DNA from: Vibrio penaeicida
Lineage (GTDB): Bacteria; Pseudomonadota; Gammaproteobacteria; Enterobacterales; Vibrionaceae
NCBI RefSeq assembly: GCF_019977755.1
Contig: NZ_AP025145.1
Coordinates: forward strand, 806,001-870,000
Reading direction: 5' to 3'
Length of the DNA stretch: 64,000 nucleotides
Shown piece by piece: positions 54,606 through 63,467 of the stretch (the first letter of the stretch is position 1; each line of letters begins with the position of its first letter). The notes beneath the pieces are model-generated. The model searched no databases. It was given only the letters and a program-made list of their open reading frames with translations, and had not been told where the DNA came from. A program made the translations under genes and the position numbers.

Positions 54606-55690
54606 TGAGGCTTCACCGAAAACGTTGGCTTAAAGCCGTTTGGTGCCAGTGAGCTGTCACGATCGAAGTGATCAATAATGGCGGCATCAATCACATAGAG
54701 TTGCGGACCAACATGCTTGGTGTACGGTTTGCCTTCGAGGATTCGAATGGCTTGGTCAATCGCAACACGACCTTGAATAACCGCGGAATCGGTTGGCGCA
54801 GCGAGTATGAGTTTACGCTTGATGCCTTGGTATACACCGGGTGTAAAGTAGTAAGAGAGTACCTTGATTTGATTGGTGAGCCCACGTGCTCTCAGTAAGC
54901 TGGTGGCCGCTTCAGCAGTGACAGCAGTGCCCACGATATAATCGAGATCTGGGTGGGCTTCTAGCGTGTCTTCAACTAGCTTGAGTTGAACTTCTTTACC
55001 TGTGTCGCCATATTTGGTTTCGACGACATCGATGTTGGAATCTTTAATGGCAGACTGAAAGCCCTTGTTTCCAGCTTCTACCCAGCCTGCGCCTGGAGGG
55101 CCAGGAAACCAGCCTACTTTGACTTTGTCTGATCCGTGTTTGTGAATCTCTCTTAAATACTGCCCGACTTTAGAACCCATTTCGCCAAACGACACTAAAG
55201 ACTTAGCGGATAAATCCGGTGAAGACATACCGTTAACGATATCGATAACAGGAATGCCGGATTTAGTAATGTTCTTGACCAGATTGTTTAAACCTTCATA
55301 AGAGATGGCACCAATCACGACAGCATCTGCCCCTGAGGCAACGCAGTCTTCGATTTGCGATATCTGGGTATTTAAATTGGTGTAGCCGCCTGCTTCAACA
55401 AGCTGCATTCCAACGCCCGAGCGTTTGGCTTCTGCCACCACACCGTAGTTTACTGCCGTCCAATAGGCGTCTTTAAGGTGGGGGAAAGACACACAGATGT
55501 CCCATGGCTTTTCAGCTTTGTCGACGGGCTGGTAATCCATGACTTCTCGGTTACTTGCCATATCAAAGGGGGTTGTCCAAACATCCACGGTGTACGGATA
55601 CCAATCTTTGGCGTTGATGTTTGGGCTGTAATACGCAGCAAGTACTGCGGTTAACGTAAGCCATGCTGCATTTGAGGTGTTTCGTTTCAT
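54602..55690 (-). CDS. TorT-like periplasmic binding protein of the ABC transporter
   Basis: A 362-residue periplasmic binding protein with a signal peptide (1-26, ends NINA). Phrases such as KAEKPWDICVSFPHLKDAYW and VVIGAISYEGLNNL mark it as a relative of TorT, the periplasmic partner of the TMAO sensor TorS. Here it is co-transcribed with an ABC ATPase and permease, so it should be the transporter's binding component. I place the start at ATG 55690, with SD GGGAGAAG; the upstream extension lacks a signal-peptide N-terminus. First gene of the ten-gene operon. Confidence 0.88.
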   Translation of the reverse strand: MKRNTSNAAWLTLTAVLAAYYSPNINAKDWYPYTVDVWTTPFDMASNREVMDYQPVDKAEKPWDICVSFPHLKDAYWTAVNYGVVAEAKRSGVGMQLVEAGGYTNLNTQISQIEDCVASGADAVVIGAISYEGLNNLVKNITKSGIPVIDIVNGMSSPDLSAKSLVSFGEMGSKVGQYLREIHKHGSDKVKVGWFPGPPGAGWVEAGNKGFQSAIKDSNIDVVETKYGDTGKEVQLKLVEDTLEAHPDLDYIVGTAVTAEAATSLLRARGLTNQIKVLSYYFTPGVYQGIKRKLILAAPTDSAVIQGRVAIDQAIRILEGKPYTKHVGPQLYVIDAAIIDHFDRDSSLAPNGFKPTFSVKPQ

Positions 55691-55990
55691 CGTTCTTCTC
55701 CCTGTTATTCGAACGTTGTTTAACGAGTGGTGTTCGCCGTGATGAATCCGTTTCGGCTGTTGTCTCATTTGTTAATAACAGGTTAAAATTGCAGCGTTGA
55801 TATGTAAAATATGGATTTCTAAGAGGTGTTATCTAAAATTTAGATACCCAAGCTGTGTGTGATTTAAAGGAATGAAATCCATTTAACAATATGAAATATC
55901 AGAGGTAAGTCGTTGTCGGTTAGTAGGTGAGTAAGGCAGTGAAATGTCTTGATATCTAATTTATTAATACATGAGTTAAGGAAAACAGAA
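55691..55990. promoter_or_regulatory. Divergent promoter region with LysR-type operator
   Basis: 300 bases between the operon head and the lysR gene. At 55830-55846 is a perfect palindrome TATCTAAAATTTAGATA (8-bp arms, one central base), containing ATC-N9-GAT and fitting T-N11-A, the LysR recognition pattern. It is the obvious candidate binding site of the adjacent LysR regulator and lies between the two promoters. Confidence 0.75.
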
Positions 55991-56914
55991 ATGCAGCCAA
56001 CCATGAAGCAGATACGTTACTTCATCGCGACCGCCGATTCGGGGCAGGTATCCCAAGCGGCCAATGCCATGCACGTTTCTCAGTCTGCGATCACCACGGC
56101 AATAAAGTCATTGGAAGAAATGCTGAATGTGAATTTATTCATTAGGCAGCCTCATGGCATGCTGTTGACGTATGAAGGCAATCAGTTCTATCAGCACGCG
56201 ACACACATAGTAAAAGAAATCGAAGAGGCTATGTTGCTTTCGCACCGAAGTTCCAATCAGGTGCAAGGGGTGATCAAGCTGGCGATGTCTTACACTGTGG
56301 CTGGGTATTTTGTTCCGCCTTATCTAACACGCTTCTCGCGCAGTTACCCAAAAGTAGAAGTGAAGCTGGTGGAAGCGACTCGGAGCGAAATAGAGGAAGG
56401 GGTAGTGTCGGGCGATTTCGACTTGGCGTTCATGCTGACATCCAACCTTATGAATCAAGAAGACATCAGTTTTCAAACGTTGCTCAGTTCGCCCCGACGG
56501 CTTTGGGTCAGTTCTAGCCATCCGTTACTGGAAAATAAGCTGGCGACGTTTCACGATGTTGCCCAGTATCCCTACATAATGCTGACGGTGGATGAAGCGA
56601 GCAACACCGCACAACGCTACTGGAACCAAACGCCTTATCAGCCCAATACCATTTTTCGTACATCCTCAGTGGAATCGGTGCGCAGCTTAGTCGCAAACGA
56701 CTATGGGGTCACCATTCTTTCAGACATGGTCTATCGCCCGTGGTCTTTAGAAGGACGAAGGGTAGAAGTTCGACCACTAGCGGATCACGTACCCGATATG
56801 GAAGTGGGTTTAGTGTGGTCAAGAAAAAGAGAACGCAGCACCGCGGTGGCTGCGTTCTGTGAATTTATGGAAATGTCGGTGTCACCGAATCAGGATCTGA
56901 TGAATCGGTACTAA
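55991..56914 (+). CDS. LysR-family transcriptional regulator
   Basis: A 307-residue LysR-type regulator: N-terminal winged HTH (KQIRYFIATADSGQVSQAANAMHVSQSAITTAIKSLE region) and a C-terminal effector-binding domain (about 90-300). I place the start at ATG 55991 with AAGGA upstream; the reading from 55949 adds 14 unlikely residues. Divergent from the ten-gene lactam operon, which it probably controls through the palindrome at 55830. The effector may be the lactam or an intermediate (inference). Confidence 0.9.
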   Translation: MQPTMKQIRYFIATADSGQVSQAANAMHVSQSAITTAIKSLEEMLNVNLFIRQPHGMLLTYEGNQFYQHATHIVKEIEEAMLLSHRSSNQVQGVIKLAMSYTVAGYFVPPYLTRFSRSYPKVEVKLVEATRSEIEEGVVSGDFDLAFMLTSNLMNQEDISFQTLLSSPRRLWVSSSHPLLENKLATFHDVAQYPYIMLTVDEASNTAQRYWNQTPYQPNTIFRTSSVESVRSLVANDYGVTILSDMVYRPWSLEGRRVEVRPLADHVPDMEVGLVWSRKRERSTAVAAFCEFMEMSVSPNQDLMNRY

Positions 56915-56930
56915 CGTTATTTTGGTCGCG

Positions 56931-57764
56931 TTAACACATCTGTCTTTGCAGCCCACTCATATCCAGTAGTCGGGTTGCAATTTCTTCAACCGATAACGAT
57001 GTGGTGTTGAGGTACGGGATCGCTTCTCTGCGAAACAGGGATTCCACCGTATTGAGTTCCTTTTGGCATTGATCGTGGCTGGCGTATTCGCTGTTGGCCA
57101 TTCTTCCTTCACGAATGGCGTGCAGCCTTTCAGGTTCGATGGTTAAGCCAAATGTTTTAAATCGAAAAGGTTCAATACTCGGTGGCAGTTTTAGCCTCCC
57201 CATATCCTCTTCTATGAAAGGATAATTCACGGCGCGAATTCCAAATTGCATGGCCAAATATAGGCTGGTAGGGGTCTTTCCGCAGCGTGAAACACCCAGC
57301 AAAATGATGTCGGCTTGGTCGAGATTGTTTAGCGAAATGCCGTCATCGTGGGCAAGTGTGTACTCAATTGCAGCGATCCTGTCCATGTAGCTACCCACAT
57401 CTTTACTGATACTGTGTGAGCGCTGTAACTTGGGTTTTGGCTCTAGCCCAAGGTCTTTACTGAGCGGTTCAACCAGCGATTTAAGTACATCATAGAACTG
57501 AGCGTTGGCTTGCTCAATAACATGTTTGACCTCTGGTATAACGATAGAGAAGAACACCAAAGGCTTGTTCCCAGTCTCCTCAAAGGCTTTGTTTATCAGG
57601 CCTTTAACATATTCAGCACGTTCAATATTCTCTACAAAAGGAAGGGTTGTTTGACGCGTTTCAATGGAAAATTGCCCTAAAACCGCGTGCCCCATGGTCT
57701 CCGAGGTGATTGCAGTACCGTCTGAAATATAAAACACATCACGAAAACTAGTTTTGCACTGCAT
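56931..57764 (-). CDS. ppsR: PEP synthase regulatory protein (bifunctional kinase/phosphorylase)
   Basis: A 277-residue DUF299-family protein (PSRP) that inactivates PEP synthase by ADP-dependent phosphorylation and reactivates it by phosphorolysis. The P-loop GVSRCGKT (157-164) is intact, as are [12 protein letters not shown] at the N-terminus and [15 protein letters not shown]. It is divergent from ppsA across a 191-bp gap, as in other gammaproteobacteria. It is convergent with lysR. Confidence 0.95.
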   Translation of the reverse strand: MQCKTSFRDVFYISDGTAITSETMGHAVLGQFSIETRQTTLPFVENIERAEYVKGLINKAFEETGNKPLVFFSIVIPEVKHVIEQANAQFYDVLKSLVEPLSKDLGLEPKPKLQRSHSISKDVGSYMDRIAAIEYTLAHDDGISLNNLDQADIILLGVSRCGKTPTSLYLAMQFGIRAVNYPFIEEDMGRLKLPPSIEPFRFKTFGLTIEPERLHAIREGRMANSEYASHDQCQKELNTVESLFRREAIPYLNTTSLSVEEIATRLLDMSGLQRQMC

Positions 57765-57836
57765 AAAAAGTTGAATCCTTAAAATAAATTTGTAGTGTGG
57801 GTTTCATAATAAAAATATATGTTTATTTACATTACA

Positions 57837-57850
57837 GGGGATCGATACCC
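57837..57850. promoter_or_regulatory. Palindrome in the ppsR/ppsA divergent promoter
   Basis: GGGGATCGATACCC, symmetrical apart from one pair, flanked by TTTAC on the left and GTAAA on the right. It may be an operator controlling one or both genes. I could not identify a good Cra site in this gap. Confidence 0.4.
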
Positions 57851-57955
57851 GTAAATGTGACGCTGCCGGAAAAATTTTTTAAACCCTAAGCCAATCGTTT
57901 GCGTTGATTCAAGCCCCACTAAAACCCTACAGATCCAATAACAAGGAGATTATCC

Positions 57956-60316
57956 ATGCAACAAAATGTTGTTTGGTATGACGCTTTATCAATGAACGAC
58001 GTTGATAAAGTTGGTGGTAAAAACGCTTCACTCGGTGAAATGGTTGCAAACCTTGCTAACGCCGGCGTGAAAGTCCCTAACGGTTATGCCACTACCTCTT
58101 TTGCGTTTAATCAATTCCTCGAATCAGACGGATTGAATGAACGTATTTATGCCCTGCTGGAAAAACTCGATGTTGATGACGTCCAAGCGTTAAAATCAAC
58201 AGGAGAAACCATTCGAAATTGGGTGCTAGAGCATCCTTTTACCCCTGAATTAGAAGCAGACATTCGTCAATGTTATGCGGAACTTGGAGAAGGCGACGAC
58301 ATGTTGTCGGTTGCTGTTCGTTCTTCTGCTACAGCGGAAGATTTGCCAGATGCTTCTTTTGCAGGTCAGCAAGAAACGTTTCTAAACGTACGTGGTATCG
58401 ATGCTGTTATTGAAGCAACGAAACACGTTTTTGCCTCTTTATTTAATGACCGTGCTATCTCGTATCGTGTTCACCAAGGTTTCGACCACAAAGGTGTGGC
58501 GCTTTCTGCGGGTATTCAGCGCATGGTACGTTCCGACAAAGCGTCATCCGGCGTAATGTTTACCTTGGACACTGAATCGGGTTTCGATCAGGTTGTTTTC
58601 ATCACCTCATCTTGGGGCTTGGGTGAAATGGTCGTTCAGGGCAGTGTTAACCCAGATGAGTTCTACGTGCACAAGCCAAGTTTGCAGGCGGGTAACCACT
58701 CGGTTGTTAGGCGCACACTGGGCTCGAAGTTGATCAAAATGGTCTACGCTGAGGGTTCCGAACTGGGCACTCAGGTCGATATCATGGATACGTCTTCGGA
58801 AGAGAGAAGCTCTTTCTCACTCACGGATGATGAAATTCAGGCGTTGGCGCAACAAGCTCTGATCATCGAAAAGCACTACGGTCGTCCGATGGATATCGAG
58901 TGGGCGAAAGACGGTGTAACAGGTGAACTCTTGATTGTTCAAGCGCGCCCTGAAACCGTGCGTTCACGTGACGACAAAAACGTCATGGAGCGCTTCCACT
59001 TAAACCAACAATCAGACGCGTTGATTGAAGGCCGTGCAATTGGTCAGCGAATTGGTTCTGGTGTGGTGCGTGTGGTGGATTCTCTTGATGAGATGGACCA
59101 AGTGCAAACCGGTGATGTACTCGTCGCAGACATGACAGATCCAGATTGGGAACCCGTCATGAAAAAAGCGGCTGCGATTGTCACGAACCGTGGTGGACGC
59201 ACCTGTCATGCTGCAATCATTGCGCGTGAGCTTGGCATTCCTGCCGTTGTGGGTTGTGGTAACGCAACGGAGCGACTACAGAACGGCACTCAAGTGACCG
59301 TATCCTGTGCACAAGGCGAAACGGGCTATGTGTATGAAGGTGAGTTGGATTTCGAAATCCGCCGCTCATCGGTAGACGATTTACCGGAGCTGCCGCTTAA
59401 AGTCATGATGAACGTGGGTAACCCAGATCGTGCGTTTGACTTTGCGACTATTCCAAATGAAGGCGTTGGCTTGGCGCGCTTGGAATTCATCATTAACAAG
59501 ATGATTGGTATTCACCCGAAAGCATTGTTGAACTACGATGATCAGCCGACCGAAGTGAAAGCTGAAATCGACCGACGCATTGCTGGCTACGCTGATCCGG
59601 TTGAGTTTTACATTGAAAAGCTCACGGAAGGCATTTCGACACTGGCGGCTGCTTTCTGGCCAAAACGCGTCATTGTACGTATGTCGGATTTCAAATCGAA
59701 CGAGTATCGTAATCTTGTTGGTGGTGTTCGCTACGAACCTACCGAAGAAAACCCAATGCTCGGTTTCCGTGGTGCATCACGCTACATCTCAGAACAGTTC
59801 GAAGATTGTTTTGCATTGGAATGTGAAGCCATGAAGCGTGTCCGTGGCAAGATGGGCTTGAAGAACGTGGAAATTATGATCCCATTCGTTCGTACGGTAA
59901 GCGAGGCGGCATCGGTGATTGATTTGTTGGCGAAGCACGATTTACGCCGTGGCGACCAAGGTTTAAAAGTCATCATGATGTGTGAACTGCCATCCAACGC
60001 AGTGTTGGCGGACAGCTTCTTGAAGTATTTCGATGGATTCTCGATTGGTTCAAACGATATGACTCAGCTAACGCTTGGTTTGGATCGTGATTCCGGAGAG
60101 ATTGCTCATCTGTTTGATGAACGTAACGAAGCGGTAAAAGCCATGTTGTCGATGGCGATTCAAGCGGCCAACAAAGCAGGTAAATACGTGGGTATTTGTG
60201 GTCAAGGACCATCGGATCATGATGACCTAGCAGAGTGGTTAATGGAGCAGGGGATTGATTCTGTTTCACTAAACCCAGATACCGTACTGGAAACTTGGTT
60301 ACACCTAGGTAAGTAG
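57956..60316 (+). CDS. ppsA: Phosphoenolpyruvate synthase
   Basis: A 786-residue PEP synthase (pyruvate, water dikinase), which makes PEP from pyruvate and ATP for gluconeogenesis. N-terminal ATP-grasp domain (1-340; [11 protein letters not shown]), swivelling phosphohistidine domain with His418 in [11 protein letters not shown], and C-terminal PEP/pyruvate TIM barrel (about 470-786) ending with [18 protein letters not shown]. The conserved Thr416 next to His418 is the PpsR phosphorylation site in the family. SD AAGGAG. A strong terminator follows. Confidence 0.97.
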   Translation: MQQNVVWYDALSMNDVDKVGGKNASLGEMVANLANAGVKVPNGYATTSFAFNQFLESDGLNERIYALLEKLDVDDVQALKSTGETIRNWVLEHPFTPELEADIRQCYAELGEGDDMLSVAVRSSATAEDLPDASFAGQQETFLNVRGIDAVIEATKHVFASLFNDRAISYRVHQGFDHKGVALSAGIQRMVRSDKASSGVMFTLDTESGFDQVVFITSSWGLGEMVVQGSVNPDEFYVHKPSLQAGNHSVVRRTLGSKLIKMVYAEGSELGTQVDIMDTSSEERSSFSLTDDEIQALAQQALIIEKHYGRPMDIEWAKDGVTGELLIVQARPETVRSRDDKNVMERFHLNQQSDALIEGRAIGQRIGSGVVRVVDSLDEMDQVQTGDVLVADMTDPDWEPVMKKAAAIVTNRGGRTCHAAIIARELGIPAVVGCGNATERLQNGTQVTVSCAQGETGYVYEGELDFEIRRSSVDDLPELPLKVMMNVGNPDRAFDFATIPNEGVGLARLEFIINKMIGIHPKALLNYDDQPTEVKAEIDRRIAGYADPVEFYIEKLTEGISTLAAAFWPKRVIVRMSDFKSNEYRNLVGGVRYEPTEENPMLGFRGASRYISEQFEDCFALECEAMKRVRGKMGLKNVEIMIPFVRTVSEAASVIDLLAKHDLRRGDQGLKVIMMCELPSNAVLADSFLKYFDGFSIGSNDMTQLTLGLDRDSGEIAHLFDERNEAVKAMLSMAIQAANKAGKYVGICGQGPSDHDDLAEWLMEQGIDSVSLNPDTVLETWLHLGK

Positions 60317-60378
60317 CAGAACCTTAGTGAGTGGCCGATCCTACTTAGGATTTTTAGGTAACTTACTGATATAAATTA

Positions 60379-60408
60379 AAAACCTCTAGTTTATGCTAGA
60401 GGTTTTTG
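60379..60408 (+). terminator. Rho-independent terminator after ppsA
   Basis: Perfect 12-bp stem AAAAACCTCTAG / CTAGAGGTTTTT with a 6-base loop, followed by GTTTT. Confidence 0.93.
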
Positions 60409-60568
60409 TTTTCTATATAAGCTTTCATTTTAAATATGAAACAAATAAGCATATAAATGCTTATTTGTTATTGCCCCTAAGTTCATATCAAAACTCCCAT
60501 TCTTGTGAAGAAAATCAAAAAATGGCATCAACCTAATATAAGGTGGTTAAAAAACGATCAACTGTATG

Positions 60569-60582
60569 CAGTGTATACATTG
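60569..60582. promoter_or_regulatory. Probable GntR-type operator
   Basis: CAGTGTATACATTG, a near-perfect palindrome around TGTATACA, 20 bp before the GntR gene start. It resembles the TTGTATACAA-type sites of FadR-subfamily GntR regulators, so autoregulation is likely. Confidence 0.6.
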
Positions 60583-60602
60583 TATCCAGAAGAGAGAATC
60601 TG

Positions 60603-61286
60603 ATGCGACATCACCGATATGACTATTTAACTGCCTCTGAGCAAGCGTATCGGGTGATACGAGACATGATTCTTGAAATGGAGCTTCTACCGCATCAGCC
60701 ATTATCAGAGCAAATGCTGGCGGATAAGCTGGAAATGAGCCGAACTCCGGTTCGTGAAGCGGTAGCAAGGCTAACAACGGAAAGGCTGATAGATAATGCG
60801 TCTAGGCGTCAGCTAATGGTGGCACCGATTCGGGTGGCACTGTTTGAGACAGCGTATTACGTAAGAAGAACATTGGAAGGCGACTTGGCGCAACTGGCAG
60901 CAAAAGCAAAGATAACCGAATTGGACCAGCTTAACCTGCAAACGTGCTTGAACGAGCAAGAAATAGCCGCGAGAAACAACAATTCAGAGATGTTTTACAA
61001 CTCGGATGAACGCATGCATCAATTGATATGTGAATGTGCTGGCAAACCGTTGGTGTGGCCGATAATTCTGGATTCTAAGTTCCATATGGATCGCATTCGC
61101 AAGCTGATTTTAATGAGCCGAAGTTCCATCTTGACGGAGTTGATCGACGAACATCGGCAAATTGTACATGCTGTTTTGGTCGGTAATGCACCCGCCGCAA
61201 AGGATGCCATGCTGGGTCATATTGCGCATGTGTTTCCAGACTTGGATGTGATTCAAAAGCAGTTCCCAGAATACTTTTCTCAATAG
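60603..61286 (+). CDS. GntR-family (FadR subfamily) regulator
   Basis: A 227-residue regulator. N-terminal winged HTH with the GntR phrase LADKLEMSRTPVREAVARL, then an all-helical FCD domain (about 85-215) whose Asp/His residues usually bind metal and a sugar acid or similar ligand. I place the start at ATG 60603 with GAGAG upstream; the in-frame GTG at 60543 is less likely. It heads a cluster with an SDR, an AGE-family enzyme and a sugar-binding protein, which it probably controls. Confidence 0.9.
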   Translation: MRHHRYDYLTASEQAYRVIRDMILEMELLPHQPLSEQMLADKLEMSRTPVREAVARLTTERLIDNASRRQLMVAPIRVALFETAYYVRRTLEGDLAQLAAKAKITELDQLNLQTCLNEQEIAARNNNSEMFYNSDERMHQLICECAGKPLVWPIILDSKFHMDRIRKLILMSRSSILTELIDEHRQIVHAVLVGNAPAAKDAMLGHIAHVFPDLDVIQKQFPEYFSQ

Positions 61287-61319
61287 CCATTACTGCATCA
61301 CCAAGGAAAGGAGAGAGTA

Positions 61320-62108
61320 ATGATAGATAACAACAAAGTTGTGCTAGTGACGGGTGGTTCCAAAGGAATAGGGCGCGCCATGGTCGATCGCTTTGTCGAG
61401 GCAGGTTACAACGTGGCTTTTTTCTGTAACGACGCGGAGTCTTGCGCGTCTACATTGTCGGATCACGGTAACCGTGAAAACGTATTGGGCATCACGTTAG
61501 ACGTCAGTAAAGCAGAAGAGGTTAAGGTAGGCGTAGATAAAGTAGCGCATGCTTTTGGTCGATTAGATGTGGTGATCAATTCCGCTGGGATACAACGCTA
61601 TGGCGATGTGGTGGAAACCAGTGTGGAATTGTGGAATGAAGTGCTCAGCGTTAACTTAAACGGTGTATTCCACACCTGCAAATACGCGATTCCCGAAATC
61701 CGCAAACAAGGCAAAGGGGCAATCATCAATATTGCTTCTGTTCAGTCTTATGCTTCTCAAACCGGTGTGGCGGCTTATGCCGCGTCTAAAGGGGCGATTT
61801 TGCAACTAACACGTTCTATGGCATTGGATTGCGCTGCCGACCAAATCACCGTGAATGCCTTATGCCCTGCATCGGTCAATACACCTATGTTGCACTGGGC
61901 TGCAGACTTATGGAAAGGCGAACAATCGAAAGAGCAAGTTCTTGAGTCTTGGGGCAAAGCTCACCCATTGGGCAGAGTGGCTGAACCCAGAGAATTGGCA
62001 GAGCTCGCGCTGTTTATTGCACAAGGGAAATGTTCGTTCATGACCGGAGCCGATATTAGAGTGGACGGCGGAATCATGAGCCAAGTCCCCATTGTCTTGC
62101 CGGAATAA
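61320..62108 (+). CDS. Short-chain dehydrogenase/reductase
   Basis: A 262-residue classical SDR. Cofactor motif TGGSKGIG, NSAG (INSAGIQRYG), and catalytic Tyr-Lys in YAASKG with a preceding Ser (IASVQSYAS). Context suggests oxidation or reduction of a sugar or sugar acid. SD GGAGAG at 61311-61316, in the 33-bp gap after the GntR gene. Confidence 0.92.
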   Translation: MIDNNKVVLVTGGSKGIGRAMVDRFVEAGYNVAFFCNDAESCASTLSDHGNRENVLGITLDVSKAEEVKVGVDKVAHAFGRLDVVINSAGIQRYGDVVETSVELWNEVLSVNLNGVFHTCKYAIPEIRKQGKGAIINIASVQSYASQTGVAAYAASKGAILQLTRSMALDCAADQITVNALCPASVNTPMLHWAADLWKGEQSKEQVLESWGKAHPLGRVAEPRELAELALFIAQGKCSFMTGADIRVDGGIMSQVPIVLPE

Positions 62109-62137
62109 GCGTATTACCGGAATAAGGAAGCCAGTTT

Positions 62138-63325
62138 ATGGAAACTAACTACCGATCAAAGTCATTTCTGAAATCGCACATTCAAAGCATCATGGATTTT
62201 TACCACCCTGATTGCATGGACAATAAACGCGGCGGATACATCAACCAGTTTAAGGATGACGGCTCCATATTCGATATGGATACCAAGCACCTTGTTGGTA
62301 CTTGTCGGTTTGCATTCAACTACTCCCTTGCATATCTCAATAATGGCGATGTGCAATATCAAAAAGCCGCAGAACATGGCGTTCGATTTTTATTGGAGCA
62401 TCATAAACAGCGAGATGGCGGGTACGCTTGGGTGTTGAACGGCTTGGATGTCGAAGATGGAACCCGCCATTGTTATGGTCATGCTTTTGTATTACTGGCA
62501 GCCGCGGCTTCAATCAAAGCCAATGCTCCAAGCGGTCGTACATTATTGAATGACATATGGGATGTGCTCGAAGTGCGATTTTGGGATCAAGAGGCACAGT
62601 TATATGTCGATGAAATCTTAGAAGGTAGCTGGAACAACGTATCGCCTTACCGTGGTCAAAACGCCAACATGCACATGTGCGAAGCCATGATTTGTGCCTA
62701 TGAAGCCACAAAAGAACAGCGATTTCTCGACCGAGCCGTTACCCTCGCAAAACGAATTTGTGTCGATTTAACCAGCCAGTCCGATGGGCTGATTTGGGAG
62801 CATTACGACCAAGATTGGAACCACGATTGGGATTACAATCTGGACGATCCAAAACACCTGTTCAGACCATGGGGGTATTTGCCTGGACACTTTACCGAAT
62901 GGTCTAAACTGCTTTTGATATTGTCTCGCTACCACAAAGAAGATTGGATGGTGCCAACAGCAACGCATTTATTCGATGCTGCGATGCAAGTCAGTTGGGA
63001 CGATGAATCAGAAGGCATGAATTACACCTTTTCTCCCGATAAAGAAATAGTCGATACCGATCGATACTATTGGGTTGTGGCAGAAACTATTGCCGCTTCC
63101 GCAGCGCTTGCGGTAGAAACGGGTGATAAAAAATATTGGCAATGGTACGAGACTTTATGGGGCGTTGCCGACCGACATTTTATCGATCACACCTACGGTG
63201 GCTGGTTTCGGTTGCTCGACCACAATAATCAAAAATACGACAACTTAAAAAGCCCACCAAGCAAAACGGACTATCACCCACTGTCTGCATGTTTTGAAGT
63301 TCTGCAGAGTTTAAAACGAATTTAA
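62138..63325 (+). CDS. AGE-family sugar epimerase/isomerase
   Basis: A 395-residue (alpha/alpha)6-barrel protein of the N-acylglucosamine 2-epimerase / YihS / mannose isomerase family. Candidate catalytic histidines lie in RHCYGHAFVL, PGHFTEWSKLL and DYHPLSACFEVL; RFAFNYSLAY near the N-terminus is also family-like. By length it could be an aldose-ketose isomerase or cellobiose-type epimerase; the substrate cannot be told. It follows the SDR gene by 29 bp. Confidence 0.9.
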   Translation: METNYRSKSFLKSHIQSIMDFYHPDCMDNKRGGYINQFKDDGSIFDMDTKHLVGTCRFAFNYSLAYLNNGDVQYQKAAEHGVRFLLEHHKQRDGGYAWVLNGLDVEDGTRHCYGHAFVLLAAAASIKANAPSGRTLLNDIWDVLEVRFWDQEAQLYVDEILEGSWNNVSPYRGQNANMHMCEAMICAYEATKEQRFLDRAVTLAKRICVDLTSQSDGLIWEHYDQDWNHDWDYNLDDPKHLFRPWGYLPGHFTEWSKLLLILSRYHKEDWMVPTATHLFDAAMQVSWDDESEGMNYTFSPDKEIVDTDRYYWVVAETIAASAALAVETGDKKYWQWYETLWGVADRHFIDHTYGGWFRLLDHNNQKYDNLKSPPSKTDYHPLSACFEVLQSLKRI

Positions 63326-63467
63326 CCGCGTTTCGAATAGACGCCTGATCGCGCACTTTCATTATAGAGGTCGTTGTCACCAGTTTAGGGTGCTCTCACC
63401 GAGAGCTGCCACGGGTTAGGCGTGTCTTTAAAACGTAATTCTGTTCAAAAGGACAAGGAATAGAACC
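63326..63467. other. Gap between AGE gene and sugar-binding protein gene
   Basis: 142 bases with a 6-bp hairpin GCTCTC/GAGAGC (63392-63397 with 63401-63406) but no T-tract, so readthrough into the next gene is likely. A secondary promoter is possible. Confidence 0.4.

Noticed and set aside
57880..57930. Cra (FruR) site before ppsA
   Set aside because: Only a weak TGAATC match; not convincing without a scan.
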